A stretch of 64,000 nt of DNA. Source: Parabacteroides massiliensis. GTDB taxonomy: Bacteria; Bacteroidota; Bacteroidia; Bacteroidales; Tannerellaceae. The stretch is taken from contig NZ_LT700192.1 of NCBI RefSeq assembly GCF_900155425.1, positions 204,243 to 268,242 on the forward strand. Direction: 5' to 3'. This document shows, piece by piece, positions 17,288 to 27,259 of the stretch. Every line of letters begins with the position of its first letter. Within the stretch, counting starts at the first letter, position 1. The position numbers and the translations under genes are program-made. Under the pieces are notes generated by a model. The model was not told the origin of the DNA. It saw nothing but the letters and a program-made list of their open reading frames with translations, and made no database searches.

Positions 17288-18964
17288 ATGAATTGGATTA
17301 ATGATTTGTTATGGGGCGAGGGCATTGGCCACTCCATACTTCTGCTTTCCTTTGTGATCGCCGCCGGCATACAATTGGGTAAGGTTAAGGTCTTTGGCGT
17401 ATCTTTAGGAATTACTCTTGTCTTGTTTGTGGGGATTATTTTAGGACATTTTGGTTTTACGATCAACCACAACGTGATTCACTTTTTTAAAGAGTTCGGA
17501 TTGATACTTTTTGTCTACTCTGTAGGTATGCAGGTCGGACCAGGTTTCTTCTCTTCTTTCAAACAGGGAGGGATTACGTTGAATATGTTGGCTTGTGGCA
17601 TTGTGTTCTTAGGAGTCCTGACGGCTGTCATTCTGCATTATGCCACCGGGATTCCGATGCCAACGATGGTTGGTATTTTGTCGGGTGCAGTAACGAATAC
17701 ACCGGGATTAGGAGCTGCACAGCAAGCGTTTACCGATATGCACGGAGTGTCAGACAATACGATCGCTTTGGGATATGCAGTCGCTTATCCATTGGGTGTG
17801 ATCGGTATTATTTTGTCCATTATCTTGATTAAGTATATTTTCCGTATAAATTTCGATAAGGAGAACGAACAGTTGAACAGTGAAGATTCTTCGCATACCA
17901 ATGAGGCAAAGCCGATTTCGCTGATCGTGAAGAATCCGGCTATTTTCAATAAGACGGTCGCTGAATTGTCAAACCTGCTTGAACATCGTGATTTCGTTAT
18001 TTCCCGTGTCTGGCGTGACAGCAACAAGCAGATCGAAATCGCTTCGGCCAATACGGTATTACAGGAAAACGACAAGGTTTTTGTTATCACGACCGAGACG
18101 GATGCCGAGACGATCAAGACCTTTATCGGAGAAGAGATCGATATGGAGCGTAAACAGTGGATCCGTATGGAGAGCCAATTTATCAACCGCCGTATCCTGA
18201 TCACGAAACCGGAACTGAACGGTAAGCGTCTGGGGCAGTTAAAACTGCGTAAATTGTATGGTATTAATATCACCCGTATCAATCGTGCCGGTGTCGATCT
18301 GGTTGCCAAACCGGGACTGACTTTGCAGGTCGGTGACCGTGTGAATGTTGTCGGTACTGAAACAGCTGTTTCCAATGTGGAAAAGGTTTTGGGCAATTCG
18401 ATGAAGCGCCTGAACGAACCGAACCTGATCACGATCTTCGTTGGTATTGCATTGGGTATCGTGCTGGGTAGTATTCCTATTACCTTCCCCGGTATTCCTC
18501 AGCCGGTCAAATTAGGTCTGGCAGGTGGTCCGTTGGTTGTGGCTATTCTGATCAGCCGCTTCGGTTATCATTATAAGTTGATTACCTATACGACACAGAG
18601 CGCGAACCTGATGTTGCGTGAGATCGGTATTACACTTTTCCTTGCTTGTGTGGGTCTCAGTGCCGGTGACGGTTTTGTCGATACGATTGTGAATAATGGA
18701 GGTTTTGCTTGGATCGGTTACGGTTTCATCATTACGTTTGTGCCGTTGATGATCATCGGTTGTATCGGCCGTTATTTCTGTAAGGTCAACTATTTTACGC
18801 TTATGGGACTTATTGCCGGTAGTACGACTGACCCGCCAGCATTGGCTTATTCGAATGCGACAGCCGGAAATGATGCTCCATCGGTAGGCTATGCAACGGT
18901 CTATCCGTTGACTATGTTTCTCCGGGTATTGACGGCACAGCTGTTGATTCTGTTCTTCGCATAA
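17288..18964 (+). CDS. AspT/YidE-type putative transporter with two RCK-C domains
   Basis: Inner-membrane protein of 558 residues in the aspartate:alanine exchanger superfamily. Five or so N-terminal helices, two TrkA-C/RCK-C cytoplasmic domains (about 200-375) and a second membrane half with matching repeats. The duplicated motif [20 protein letters not shown] and [20 protein letters not shown] is typical of this family. Known members exchange aspartate for alanine or transport other dicarboxylates; the substrate here is not known. It is monocistronic, with its own promoter and a strong hairpin at its 3' end. Confidence 0.85.
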   Translation: MNWINDLLWGEGIGHSILLLSFVIAAGIQLGKVKVFGVSLGITLVLFVGIILGHFGFTINHNVIHFFKEFGLILFVYSVGMQVGPGFFSSFKQGGITLNMLACGIVFLGVLTAVILHYATGIPMPTMVGILSGAVTNTPGLGAAQQAFTDMHGVSDNTIALGYAVAYPLGVIGIILSIILIKYIFRINFDKENEQLNSEDSSHTNEAKPISLIVKNPAIFNKTVAELSNLLEHRDFVISRVWRDSNKQIEIASANTVLQENDKVFVITTETDAETIKTFIGEEIDMERKQWIRMESQFINRRILITKPELNGKRLGQLKLRKLYGINITRINRAGVDLVAKPGLTLQVGDRVNVVGTETAVSNVEKVLGNSMKRLNEPNLITIFVGIALGIVLGSIPITFPGIPQPVKLGLAGGPLVVAILISRFGYHYKLITYTTQSANLMLREIGITLFLACVGLSAGDGFVDTIVNNGGFAWIGYGFIITFVPLMIIGCIGRYFCKVNYFTLMGLIAGSTTDPPALAYSNATAGNDAPSVGYATVYPLTMFLRVLTAQLLILFFA

Positions 18965-18980
18965 TCAGATAATTAATATC

Positions 18981-19026
18981 ATGAAACGGGGGCCTGCATA
19001 TATAGAAATGCAGGCCCCCGTTTCAT
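18981..19026. repeat. Perfect 19-bp hairpin after the transporter gene
   Basis: ATGAAACGGGGGCCTGCAT (18981-18999) and its exact complement (19008-19026) enclose an 8-nt loop. It lies 17 bp after the transporter stop and about 60 bp from the tamB stop. It has a very stable stem but no T run, so it may be a processing or 3'-stabilising element or a terminator of unusual type. Confidence 0.8.
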
Positions 19027-19086
19027 GATAAGCCATCTTCTTTTATAAGAAATGCGGCCTCTTCTTTCATACATACGAAATCCTGA

Positions 19087-22000
19087 TTACTTTTTTGTTT
19101 GTTCTGTTGCTGTCGGAACTTGCTCTGTGGCTACCGGTGTTTGCTGTGTACTGTCGAGGGGGGCTACTGGAGGAAGGGGGACTAACGGGTACTTCTTCCG
19201 GCGGCGGAAAATGTCGGAGAAGCGAGTAAAGTCTTTCTTGTACATGATGCCGACTCCTTGTGTCGTCAGAGCTTGCTTCAATATCATATACATGTCGTTG
19301 GCATGATTGTAGGCCCTCAGGCGAATATCGCCACTTGGCGTCAGCAGATATTCAAGGTCGAACTCGCCGATGAAAGCATTCTTCTGGTTGTTTATCGTAC
19401 TGTTCTTATATCCGAAGTTACCGTTGAAGATAAGGCGGTTGTTCAGTAATTGGCTGGACAACAACATCTCAACTTCCGTATCTTCGATGCCATCTTGGCT
19501 GGTCCGGATATTTGTGCCGAGTTGCACTTTGTCGGTGAAGCTGTTCATGATACTGGATATCTGAGAAGAAAGGGCGGATGAGGCCACTGCGCTGAAATCG
19601 TTCGATTTATATTGCGCATTGTATTCCGGAGTATAGAATTTGTTCAAAACCAACAAATAGATGATTTGCCGGGTCATCATGTCTTCTGTATCGACCAGAC
19701 TTTTGACCTGCCGTTGGAGTTCTTCGTTGGAACTCGGCAGTTCGAGGTCGAACGATATAGTCGGGTTTCGCAGCACACCGTCTAATTTCAATACGCAGTT
19801 GACCGGTGTATTGCGTCGGGAACTTTCGTATGTCAGGCTGGGATCCAAGTCCTGTATATTGGCTGTCACGTTATAAATGGCGTTTACATTCATCGTTGCT
19901 TCGAAGGGATCTCCCCTAAAATTGATAATACTGCCGTCTCGAATCTTAAAGTTTTTATGGATAAGTTGTTGCAGGCTGAAATTATAGTTTCCTTGTACGA
20001 TCCCGATGTTTCCGTACATGCGCAAATCGGTTTTCGTTCCGTACTGTATCTGGAGGCTCCCATTGCAGTTCCCTGCAATTTTGTCGCCTGCAACCGGATC
20101 CATGATCAATTCGATGTTGGCATCCGGTGTGATATCGAGTAGGAAGTTCATACGCAATTCCGCTCCTTCATCTTCGTTTTTGAAGATAAGAGGTTTGATG
20201 GAATCGGCCGGTCGGGTAAGTGCCATTTCGCCCAATTCTTTTTTATTCACGAATGTGATGAAATCGTATTCTGCCGCAGAAGAATTGTTCATGAAGTCGA
20301 GTTTGACGGATGTCTTGGGATCGCTTCGCATGTTGATGTCGAAGTTGATCAGTTGTCCGTTCCCTTTTATGGATGCTGTCCCCGTTCCGAAGACAGTCCC
20401 GAATATCAGCGGATTCTGCTTTTGGGAAGTGTCGAATACCAGCATATTGTTTGTCTGGACTCCTACATTGAAACTGACATCCTTGAAATGTTTGTGGTTG
20501 ACAGTCAGGTTAACCTTTGCCGGGTTGCCGAATTTGTCATACACCGTTACGTTACGTCCGATGATCGCTTCCGGTGTCAGGTGGATGGAATCGGAAAAAG
20601 TGTAATAGGTGTTCAGATATTCGATACCCAGGCCGCCATCGAGTACAAAAGCATCGCCCTCCACATTCAATTCCTTGAACGGTCCATGCAGATGGACATT
20701 TCCAAAACCTCTTCCTTGTATGTTTTTGGCGATATTCTCGACGAAAGGATGCAGAAAGGCGACATCCAAATCATTTGCCCCGAAAAAGAGAGAAAGGCCT
20801 GCGTTTTTACCGACCGGATAGACATAGCCGCTCACATCGGTCCAGGTCGTATCGTTTTTATAGATACTGCCTAACATCAAGATACCTTTTTGCTGGTCGT
20901 CCCATTCGCTGAAAAGGTTGAGGCGTCCTAACTGTACTTGGTTGAACGAGAAGTTTTGCACTTCGAGGTCGGTGTTCAGCATCCGGCTACCGTACAGGTC
21001 GGTGATATTGAAAGTGCCGGTAGCCTTGCCTGCAAATTGGAGTACCGGGATGTTCAGGATGTCGAAGATATAGCTCAGTTCGACCTGTTTCAGGTTCAGC
21101 AGCAGTGTGTCGGTCGGATCTTTTGAAACCACTCCTCCCATGTGGACATATTCGTTGCCGTTGGAAACGGAAAAGTCTTGTATCCTGATCTTGTCGTCAG
21201 CAAGGGTGATGGTGGATGGAGCGATGTACCAAGTGGAATCGTTCAGAATCAGCGGACTCTTGTCCAACGAGATTTCCGTACGCAGTTTGGCAGGCTCTTT
21301 TTCCTGCTCTTCTTCTATGAAAAGCGTGGAGGCGGAGATATCTGCTTTAAACAGTCGTTCTTTGTTGTTCGCCCAACCGATTTGTGTCTTGATCTGATTG
21401 TCTTTAGCATCTACTTTCAGATCCATGTAGTTGCGTAACCCTTTGGTATTGTAGTTGGTTGCCTTAAGTTTCAAATTTACTTTGTCTTCAGGGTTATCGC
21501 AGGTCAGGTAGCCGGATTCGAACATGGATTTGCCGATGTTGAATTTAGGCAAGTAGGCCTCGAAGCGGAAACGGTTGTACTGGTTGTTGTAATGTCCGGT
21601 GATGCGTCCTTGATTCAGCATCGTAAAAGGCAATTTCAAGGTGTTGGACATGGCTTCCGTATTTTCGATAGTCAGCAAAAAAGAGAAGTTGTTTTCCATC
21701 ACCTTTTGCTTTTTTTGCGTGACGTTGATCAGAGCCGGGATATATCCCTTTAGTGTCTGCATAAGGCTGGGGACGATGGTCGTGAAAGAGTAAGCTCCCG
21801 TCACCTCGCCATTCAGGACATCGGAGGTGATGGTCAGATGGCGGTCCAGTGAATGACCAGTTGCTTCCACCTTGAACTTTTTCAGAAAAAAACTGTCCGG
21901 TTCGGTCTTGAAAGAGAGGCTGTCAAGCATAATGCTCCCTTCCAGGTTGTCTATGTTGTCTCCGGTGAAGTCAGCATTCAACGAACAGGAGATGTCCGGA

Positions 22001-23643
22001 GCCTCATATTTGTCTGTCAGATGGAGACTGTCCGGTCGAAAATGCTCCAGACGCGAGGTGAAGTTGAACATGGAATTCTTTCCTTCGTGCAGGAACAACC
22101 CTTCGGCATACAGTTTGCCGTTCGGATCGTCAATGTCCAGCACGCCGTTGAATCCGTTTTTCTTGAAATTACCGGAGATGAGAATATCCTCGTACTTGTA
22201 GCCCTTGTATTCGAACTCGTTTATATTCGCTTTGATATTGCCCGAAAACGATCCGTTGACAGGACGGTGCGTGTCCAGCGTAACGTCCAGTTTGGCTGTC
22301 CCATACGGGTTGCCCTCTGGAAAAAGTTCGTTCAGATGCAAAGTGGAGGTCGAGAGATGGCCTTTCAGGTAGGCGGCAATGTTCTTCTCTTTGTCGCTCC
22401 CGAATATCAGGTCTGTCTGGACGGATCCGATCGCTGACGAGAACTTACCGAAAGCGACCAGGTTGTCGAAGAAACCGGATATCTCGCCTGTGAAGTTGAT
22501 CGTGCCCAACTTGACGATCGCATCCGGCAGGTTGACCGAGCTCTCGTTGAAGTTGTTGGCCAGACCCGAAAGACCTTCGGTTGTGATATACATTTTGTTG
22601 ACTTGCCCGAAAATATAAGCATCTTCCGGGTGCGTGATTCCTTTCATCCCCATTTTTCCGACAAAAAGCATCTTATCGCTGTATTTCAGTGTCAGCCGTT
22701 TCAGGTCGATGTTGTTTATATAGCCCGAAGCCTCAGCCGAAAGTTCGATGGTTTCCGAAAAATTGCGAAATGCCGGGACGAAAGCGGAGAGGTCTTTCAG
22801 GCAGATTTGCGAAGGTGCGATATTCAGTTCTACGGGCGAATGATCCAGTAAATCTGCAGCACTTTCTGCATTCTTCGTATGGATATGGGTACGGTCTATT
22901 TTAAGGTCCGTTTCAGGCAACTTGATTTCAAAGTTGTTGATGATTGCACTGTCCTTGTTGGCAACTATATTGAGTGAAAGTTTGTTGAGCGAAAAGCCCG
23001 AAGCTTCGTCGAAACTCATCTTTTTGATGTTGGCATTGAGGCTATCCTTGTTGAATGCCTTCATCGATATCTTGGCGCTCATATTGCGGATGTCGATATG
23101 TTTGGCATTGAACTTTCCTGGGGTGGCGGCTGCGTTCTTCACATCGTAGCGGAAATTACCGCGGCGTATGAGGATCGAGTTGAAACGTAAGTCAATGTTG
23201 GGTTGCTTTTTAACCGTGTCTTTGCTGGCGAATGCATTGATGACAAATTGCAGGTTCAACTTGTCTGCCGGTGTTTCTTTGCTTAGGCTGACGGAGAACC
23301 CAAACAGGCGGATTGTCGAAAACACGATCTTGCCGTTCAGTAAAGGCAAGATTTCAAAACCAGCTGAAACATGGTTGGCATCGAACAGCACGGCTCCGCT
23401 TTCATCTTCGAGATATAGATCTTCCAACACCAGGCGGTTGAACCATTCGATGTCTACATTCCCGATTCGTACGGGCACACCTAAACGCTCGGATAATACT
23501 GTCGTTGCCGTATTGGCCACTTTTTGCTGTACATAGGGAATGCGTAACAGAATGGCCGGAGTCGCGTAGAATATCCAGAACAGGGTAAACAGGGCGATGA
23601 TTATGTATTTTAATCCTTTGATATCTTTACTATATTTAAGCAC
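19087..23643 (-). CDS. tamB: TamB-like translocation and assembly module protein
   Basis: Very large (1518 residues) inner-membrane-anchored periplasmic protein of the AsmA/TamB family that spans the periplasm as a beta-taco and is thought to move lipids or help outer-membrane protein assembly. One N-terminal transmembrane helix (about 12-32, YIIIALFTLFWIFYATPAIL), a long beta-rich repeat body and a C-terminal DUF490 domain (about 1100-1480; LNKFYTPEY, then the ..LGTNIRTSQDGIEDTEVEML motif). It starts with GTG (23643); no in-frame ATG lies near the N-terminus. It diverges from tsaD with only 59 bp between them. Confidence 0.88.
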   Translation of the reverse strand: MLKYSKDIKGLKYIIIALFTLFWIFYATPAILLRIPYVQQKVANTATTVLSERLGVPVRIGNVDIEWFNRLVLEDLYLEDESGAVLFDANHVSAGFEILPLLNGKIVFSTIRLFGFSVSLSKETPADKLNLQFVINAFASKDTVKKQPNIDLRFNSILIRRGNFRYDVKNAAATPGKFNAKHIDIRNMSAKISMKAFNKDSLNANIKKMSFDEASGFSLNKLSLNIVANKDSAIINNFEIKLPETDLKIDRTHIHTKNAESAADLLDHSPVELNIAPSQICLKDLSAFVPAFRNFSETIELSAEASGYINNIDLKRLTLKYSDKMLFVGKMGMKGITHPEDAYIFGQVNKMYITTEGLSGLANNFNESSVNLPDAIVKLGTINFTGEISGFFDNLVAFGKFSSAIGSVQTDLIFGSDKEKNIAAYLKGHLSTSTLHLNELFPEGNPYGTAKLDVTLDTHRPVNGSFSGNIKANINEFEYKGYKYEDILISGNFKKNGFNGVLDIDDPNGKLYAEGLFLHEGKNSMFNFTSRLEHFRPDSLHLTDKYEAPDISCSLNADFTGDNIDNLEGSIMLDSLSFKTEPDSFFLKKFKVEATGHSLDRHLTITSDVLNGEVTGAYSFTTIVPSLMQTLKGYIPALINVTQKKQKVMENNFSFLLTIENTEAMSNTLKLPFTMLNQGRITGHYNNQYNRFRFEAYLPKFNIGKSMFESGYLTCDNPEDKVNLKLKATNYNTKGLRNYMDLKVDAKDNQIKTQIGWANNKERLFKADISASTLFIEEEQEKEPAKLRTEISLDKSPLILNDSTWYIAPSTITLADDKIRIQDFSVSNGNEYVHMGGVVSKDPTDTLLLNLKQVELSYIFDILNIPVLQFAGKATGTFNITDLYGSRMLNTDLEVQNFSFNQVQLGRLNLFSEWDDQQKGILMLGSIYKNDTTWTDVSGYVYPVGKNAGLSLFFGANDLDVAFLHPFVENIAKNIQGRGFGNVHLHGPFKELNVEGDAFVLDGGLGIEYLNTYYTFSDSIHLTPEAIIGRNVTVYDKFGNPAKVNLTVNHKHFKDVSFNVGVQTNNMLVFDTSQKQNPLIFGTVFGTGTASIKGNGQLINFDINMRSDPKTSVKLDFMNNSSAAEYDFITFVNKKELGEMALTRPADSIKPLIFKNEDEGAELRMNFLLDITPDANIELIMDPVAGDKIAGNCNGSLQIQYGTKTDLRMYGNIGIVQGNYNFSLQQLIHKNFKIRDGSIINFRGDPFEATMNVNAIYNVTANIQDLDPSLTYESSRRNTPVNCVLKLDGVLRNPTISFDLELPSSNEELQRQVKSLVDTEDMMTRQIIYLLVLNKFYTPEYNAQYKSNDFSAVASSALSSQISSIMNSFTDKVQLGTNIRTSQDGIEDTEVEMLLSSQLLNNRLIFNGNFGYKNSTINNQKNAFIGEFDLEYLLTPSGDIRLRAYNHANDMYMILKQALTTQGVGIMYKKDFTRFSDIFRRRKKYPLVPLPPVAPLDSTQQTPVATEQVPTATEQTKK

Positions 23644-23702
23644 AAAACTACAACAATATCCCGATAGATTTCGTTAATTTGCACAAAAATTAAAGCGAAG
23701 AT

Positions 23703-24731
23703 ATGAGTGTGACAATATTAGGAATCGAATCATCGTGTGATGATACTTCCTCCTCTGTAATACGCGAAGGCGTGATGTTGTCGAATGTAATTGCCAGTCA
23801 AGCTGTTCACGAAGCCTATGGTGGTGTCGTTCCCGAACTGGCTTCCCGCGCACATCAGCAGAATATTATCCCGGTGGTTGCCGAAGCGATCAAGCGTGCC
23901 GGTATCGATAAATCCGAACTAAGCGCCGTTGCTTTCACCAGAGGGCCGGGGTTGATGGGGTCGTTGCTGGTCGGAACTTCCTTTGCCAAAGGTTTGGCGG
24001 CTTCGTTGGACATCCCGATGATCGAGATCAACCACTTGCAGGCACACGTGCTGGCTCATTTCATCAAAGAGACGCCGGAAGACAATCATGCTCCTTCGTT
24101 CCCGTTCCTTTGCCTGTTGGTTTCGGGTGGAAACTCACAGATCATCAAGGTGAACGCTTACAATGATATGGAAGTGATCGGGCAGACGATCGACGATGCC
24201 GCCGGTGAAGCGTTTGATAAATGTGCAAAGGTGATGGGGTTAGGTTATCCCGGCGGTCCTGTCGTGAACCGCCTTGCCAATGAAGGGAATCCGAAGGCCT
24301 TTACCTTCAGTAAGCCGCATATCCCCGGTTACGACTATAGTTTCAGCGGATTGAAAACCTCTTTCCTTTATACCCTGCGTGACAAGCTGCAGGAAGACCC
24401 CGATTTTATCGAAAAAAACAAGCAGGACCTTTGCGCTTCTTTGCAAGCGACGGTGGTCGATATCCTGATGAACAAGTTGCGCCTGGCAGCGAAGAACCTG
24501 AACATTAAGGAGGTGGCTGTTGCTGGTGGCGTATCGGCCAATTCCGGCTTACGGGATGCTTTTCTCGATCATGCGAAGCGTTTCGGTTGGAAAGTGCATA
24601 TTCCGAAGTTTTCTTTCACGACAGACAATGCGGCGATGGTTGCCATAACGGGATATTACAAATATCTCGACAAGCAGTTCTGCCCGATGGATGCCGCTCC
24701 CTTTGCAAGGGTAGAGGCGAAACTGAGGTAA
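23703..24731 (+). CDS. tsaD: tRNA N6-adenosine threonylcarbamoyltransferase
   Basis: Transfers threonylcarbamoyl from TC-AMP to A37 of ANN-decoding tRNAs, together with TsaB and TsaE. ASKHA-fold protein with GIESSCDDTS at the N-terminus, the metal-binding histidines H111 and H115 in INHLQAHVLAH, LLVSGGNSQI, and the C-terminal FTTDNAAM aspartate. The 342-residue length is standard. The divergent partner is tamB; the downstream cinA-type gene lies 25 bp away and is probably in the same operon. A TTAATTTG at 23674-23681 is a weak -7 candidate. Confidence 0.96.
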   Translation: MSVTILGIESSCDDTSSSVIREGVMLSNVIASQAVHEAYGGVVPELASRAHQQNIIPVVAEAIKRAGIDKSELSAVAFTRGPGLMGSLLVGTSFAKGLAASLDIPMIEINHLQAHVLAHFIKETPEDNHAPSFPFLCLLVSGGNSQIIKVNAYNDMEVIGQTIDDAAGEAFDKCAKVMGLGYPGGPVVNRLANEGNPKAFTFSKPHIPGYDYSFSGLKTSFLYTLRDKLQEDPDFIEKNKQDLCASLQATVVDILMNKLRLAAKNLNIKEVAVAGGVSANSGLRDAFLDHAKRFGWKVHIPKFSFTTDNAAMVAITGYYKYLDKQFCPMDAAPFARVEAKLR

Positions 24732-24756
24732 AGAGGAAAAAGTAAAGAAGAGAAGA

Positions 24757-25221
24757 ATGGTTATAGAAGAAGAAATAGGCGGGTTGCTTCGTTCTCGCCA
24801 CCTGACGTTGGGAACGGCAGAAAGTTGCACCGGTGGATATATTGCACATCTGATTACACGTGTGGCCGGCAGTTCCGATTATTTTTGCGGAGGAGTCGTT
24901 TCCTATAGCAATGAAGTGAAACAGCATGTTTTAGGCGTTTCGGAAGAGAGCCTGGCGCAGTACGGGGCGGTCAGTCGTCCGGTCGTCGAACAGATGGCGT
25001 TAGGTGCGATCCGTGTGTTAGGTTGCGACTGTGCGGTTGCTACTTCCGGTATTGCCGGTCCTGGTGGCGGTACTCCCGAAAAACCTGTCGGAACCGTTTG
25101 GATTGCCGCTGCTCTGAAAGATAAGGTCGTATCCGAATGTTGCCATTTCGGGACGGAACGTGAAGAGAATATCCGGTTGGCGGCGGATATGGCGTTGAGG
25201 ATGCTGAAGCAGTTGTTATAA
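24757..25221 (+). CDS. pncC: CinA C-terminal domain protein, nicotinamide-nucleotide amidohydrolase
   Basis: Predicted to deamidate nicotinamide mononucleotide to nicotinic acid mononucleotide (pyridine nucleotide recycling). A 154-residue stand-alone CinA-C domain without the N-terminal MoCF-like domain of full-length CinA. Visible motifs are LGTAESCTGGYIAHLIT, GGVVSYSNEVKQHVLGV and VATSGIAGPGGGTPEKPVGT. It follows tsaD by 25 bp on the same strand, a conserved pairing in Bacteroidales as far as I recall. Confidence 0.9.
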   Translation: MVIEEEIGGLLRSRHLTLGTAESCTGGYIAHLITRVAGSSDYFCGGVVSYSNEVKQHVLGVSEESLAQYGAVSRPVVEQMALGAIRVLGCDCAVATSGIAGPGGGTPEKPVGTVWIAAALKDKVVSECCHFGTEREENIRLAADMALRMLKQLL

Positions 25222-25238
25222 AAGATATATCCCGTTAT

Positions 25239-26138
25239 TTATTGGTCTTTGGAAGTGAAACATCCCGTGTAAAACACCCGGCTGTTTTCCCGTGTCGTTT
25301 GGTTGGACACTGTGAATTGCGGAAAGGCCTGTTCCAACCGCAGTGCCAATGTGTCGCCTAAAGAGGTATATAAGCTGTCGGCGGTCGAATTATAGGGAAG
25401 GTTGCCAAAATAGCAAAGATGATTTTCGTTCATGAAAAGATCGGCGCCTAACCATCCTTTCCGGACACGCCATTCGGCTGAATCGGGAAGGGAAACGTAT
25501 AGGTCGAGGCTGTCTGCTTGCACCATCAGGTTCAGCGGGGCGTTTGGGTCGAATGACTTACGCAGGTGGTCCTGGTCGGGACGCAAATAACTTTTCCGGT
25601 TCCATTGGATTTGGGCTACTTCTTCGAGCAGCTTCTTACTGTAGCTCGCCACCCATATGCCTTCATGTTGATAATAACCGAAAAAACGGTTTCCGGCATC
25701 CGGATAATAGGTGAATGTGATGCCGTCCTTCTTCTGTTTCTGCGGCGCGAACGAACCGAATACCTTCTGCAACGTGTTTTTCTCTATCCGGCTGGCGTAG
25801 TTGTTTCCCACTTGTGCGTAAAAGATGACTCCCTGCGGATGGAAAGATAGAAGCAGCCACGGAAGATTCCGGTTGTTTTGAATGATGGAAAGATAGATAT
25901 CCGGAATCTTTGAAGCGAAAGCATCCCGTTCCGGTTTTCGTGATAAGATATATTTGCTGAAAGCGGCAGGACGGTTTATGCTCAATATCGCATCCGGTGC
26001 CGGGGCTACTAATGTGTATAAATCAGTCCGCACCGTCTCTTTCTCTTTTTGCATTTTGCCTAAAAAGAACCAGACTGCCATCAACGTAGCGAGAGCAGCT
26101 ATAACGAATGTTACTATTTCCCGCTTGTCAGCTTTCAT
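25239..26138 (-). CDS. Membrane-anchored protein of unknown function
   Basis: A 299-residue protein with one N-terminal transmembrane helix (8-26, IVTFVIAALATLMAVWFFLG) and a periplasmic mixed alpha/beta domain; the text around 50-190 (PAPDAILSINRPAAFSKYIL, ..GVIFYAQVGNNYASRI) recalls DUF3352-type proteins, but I cannot assign it firmly. It starts 6 bp after nth on the minus strand and is the last gene of the probable pheS-crcB-nth unit. No enzymatic motif seen. Confidence 0.65.
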   Translation of the reverse strand: MKADKREIVTFVIAALATLMAVWFFLGKMQKEKETVRTDLYTLVAPAPDAILSINRPAAFSKYILSRKPERDAFASKIPDIYLSIIQNNRNLPWLLLSFHPQGVIFYAQVGNNYASRIEKNTLQKVFGSFAPQKQKKDGITFTYYPDAGNRFFGYYQHEGIWVASYSKKLLEEVAQIQWNRKSYLRPDQDHLRKSFDPNAPLNLMVQADSLDLYVSLPDSAEWRVRKGWLGADLFMNENHLCYFGNLPYNSTADSLYTSLGDTLALRLEQAFPQFTVSNQTTRENSRVFYTGCFTSKDQ

Positions 26139-26144
26139 TGTGTG

Positions 26145-26789
26145 TTATGTTTTCTTTGGACTCAGGAAATATTTACACCAAGGTTTGAGCCCACATTCTT
26201 CACATTTGGGCTTGCGGGCGATGCAAGTGTAGCGTCCATGCAGAATCAACCAATGGTGAGCGATCGGGATTTGCTCTTCCGGGATATGTTTCACCAGCTC
26301 TTTTTCCGTTTCTAACGGAGTTTTACTGTTGTTTGTCAGACCGATGCGGTTAGCTACGCGAAACACATGCGTGTCGACAGCCATTGCCGGTTTGTTGTAG
26401 ACGACCGAAGCAATGACGTTTGCCGTCTTGCGGCCTACGCCGGGTAGCTTTTGCAACTCATCGATATCGGATGGCACGACACCGCCGAAATCCGACATCA
26501 GCATCTTCGCCATGCCGACCAAATGTTTCGATTTATTGTTAGGATAAGAGACACTCCTGATATATTCGAAGACCACTTCTGGGGTGGATGCGGCCATGAC
26601 TTCCGGGGTAGGAAAGTCCCGGAAGAGGGCGGGAGTGATCATGTTCACCCGTTTGTCCGTACATTGGGCAGACAGGATCACGGCGATAAGCAATTGATAC
26701 GGGTTGTCATAATGCAGTTCCGTTTCGGCAACCGGCACATTCTCGTTGAACCAGTTTAAAACCCCTTTATATCGCTCCTCCTTACGCAT
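26145..26789 (-). CDS. nth: Endonuclease III
   Basis: DNA glycosylase/AP-lyase removing oxidised pyrimidines in base excision repair. The helix-hairpin-helix LQKLPGVGRKTANVIASVV carries the catalytic lysine K121, and D139 is in AVDTHVFRV. A [4Fe-4S] cluster motif C189-X6-C196-X2-C199-X5-C205 closes the protein. The 214-residue length is standard. It sits 3 bp after crcB and 6 bp before the hypothetical membrane protein gene, all on the minus strand. Confidence 0.96.
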   Translation of the reverse strand: MRKEERYKGVLNWFNENVPVAETELHYDNPYQLLIAVILSAQCTDKRVNMITPALFRDFPTPEVMAASTPEVVFEYIRSVSYPNNKSKHLVGMAKMLMSDFGGVVPSDIDELQKLPGVGRKTANVIASVVYNKPAMAVDTHVFRVANRIGLTNNSKTPLETEKELVKHIPEEQIPIAHHWLILHGRYTCIARKPKCEECGLKPWCKYFLSPKKT

Positions 26790-26792
26790 ACC

Positions 26793-27179
26793 TTATTTTA
26801 TTAGTGACATGAAATTTTTACCAAGAAGCAATCCTAAGAATACGGCTAACAATCCTAACACATTGCTGGCGACCAGATTCAAAAGTGCCAACTTATATTC
26901 GCCTGTTTTCATCAGCGACATCGTATCCAGTGCAAACGAAGAGAATGTAGTAAATCCGCCGAACAACCCGGTGAAGAGGAACGCTCTTGCGGTTGCAGAG
27001 AAATTACAAGTTTCGGCTACGCTCCAGCAAAAACCGATCAGAAAAGAACCGATCACATTGACCGAAAGTATCCCGAAAGGAAAGGAGTGTAGCATCGAGC
27101 GCTGTACCCACGTGGAAACTCCGAAGCGGAATACCGTGCCGATTGCCCCTCCTGTTATAAGCAGTAAAACCTTTATCAT
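26793..27179 (-). CDS. crcB: Fluoride channel Fluc/CrcB
   Basis: Small inner-membrane protein (128 residues, four transmembrane helices) that lets fluoride out of the cell as a dual-topology dimer. It has the family motifs GGAIGTVFRFGVS, FPFGILSVNVIGSFLIGF and GLFGGFTTFSSFALDT; the asparagine in VNVIGS and the TTFSSF phenylalanines are the known pore residues. It follows pheS by 80 bp, with a hairpin in between, and nth follows after 3 bp. I see no fluoride riboswitch in that 80-bp gap. Confidence 0.93.
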   Translation of the reverse strand: MIKVLLLITGGAIGTVFRFGVSTWVQRSMLHSFPFGILSVNVIGSFLIGFCWSVAETCNFSATARAFLFTGLFGGFTTFSSFALDTMSLMKTGEYKLALLNLVASNVLGLLAVFLGLLLGKNFMSLIK

Positions 27180-27204
27180 ACCATTTTACTTTTTTAGTGT
27201 GTTT

Positions 27205-27233
27205 TTCCCCGGGCTGGTTAAGGACCCGGGGAA
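27205..27233 (-). repeat. GC-rich hairpin between pheS and crcB
   Basis: On the minus strand TTCCCCGGG (27233-27225) pairs with CCCGGGGAA (27213-27205). It lies after pheS and before crcB. The sequence that follows on this strand is AAAAACAC, not a T run, so it is not a canonical terminator; it could be an attenuating or RNA-processing stem that sets crcB-nth expression below pheS. Confidence 0.65.
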
Positions 27234-27259
27234 GATGGTAAATGATTTAGGTTCTCAAC

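Noticed and set aside
27180..27259. Fluoride riboswitch before crcB
   Set aside because: The needed conserved pseudoknot sequence is not visible; only a simple GC hairpin is present.
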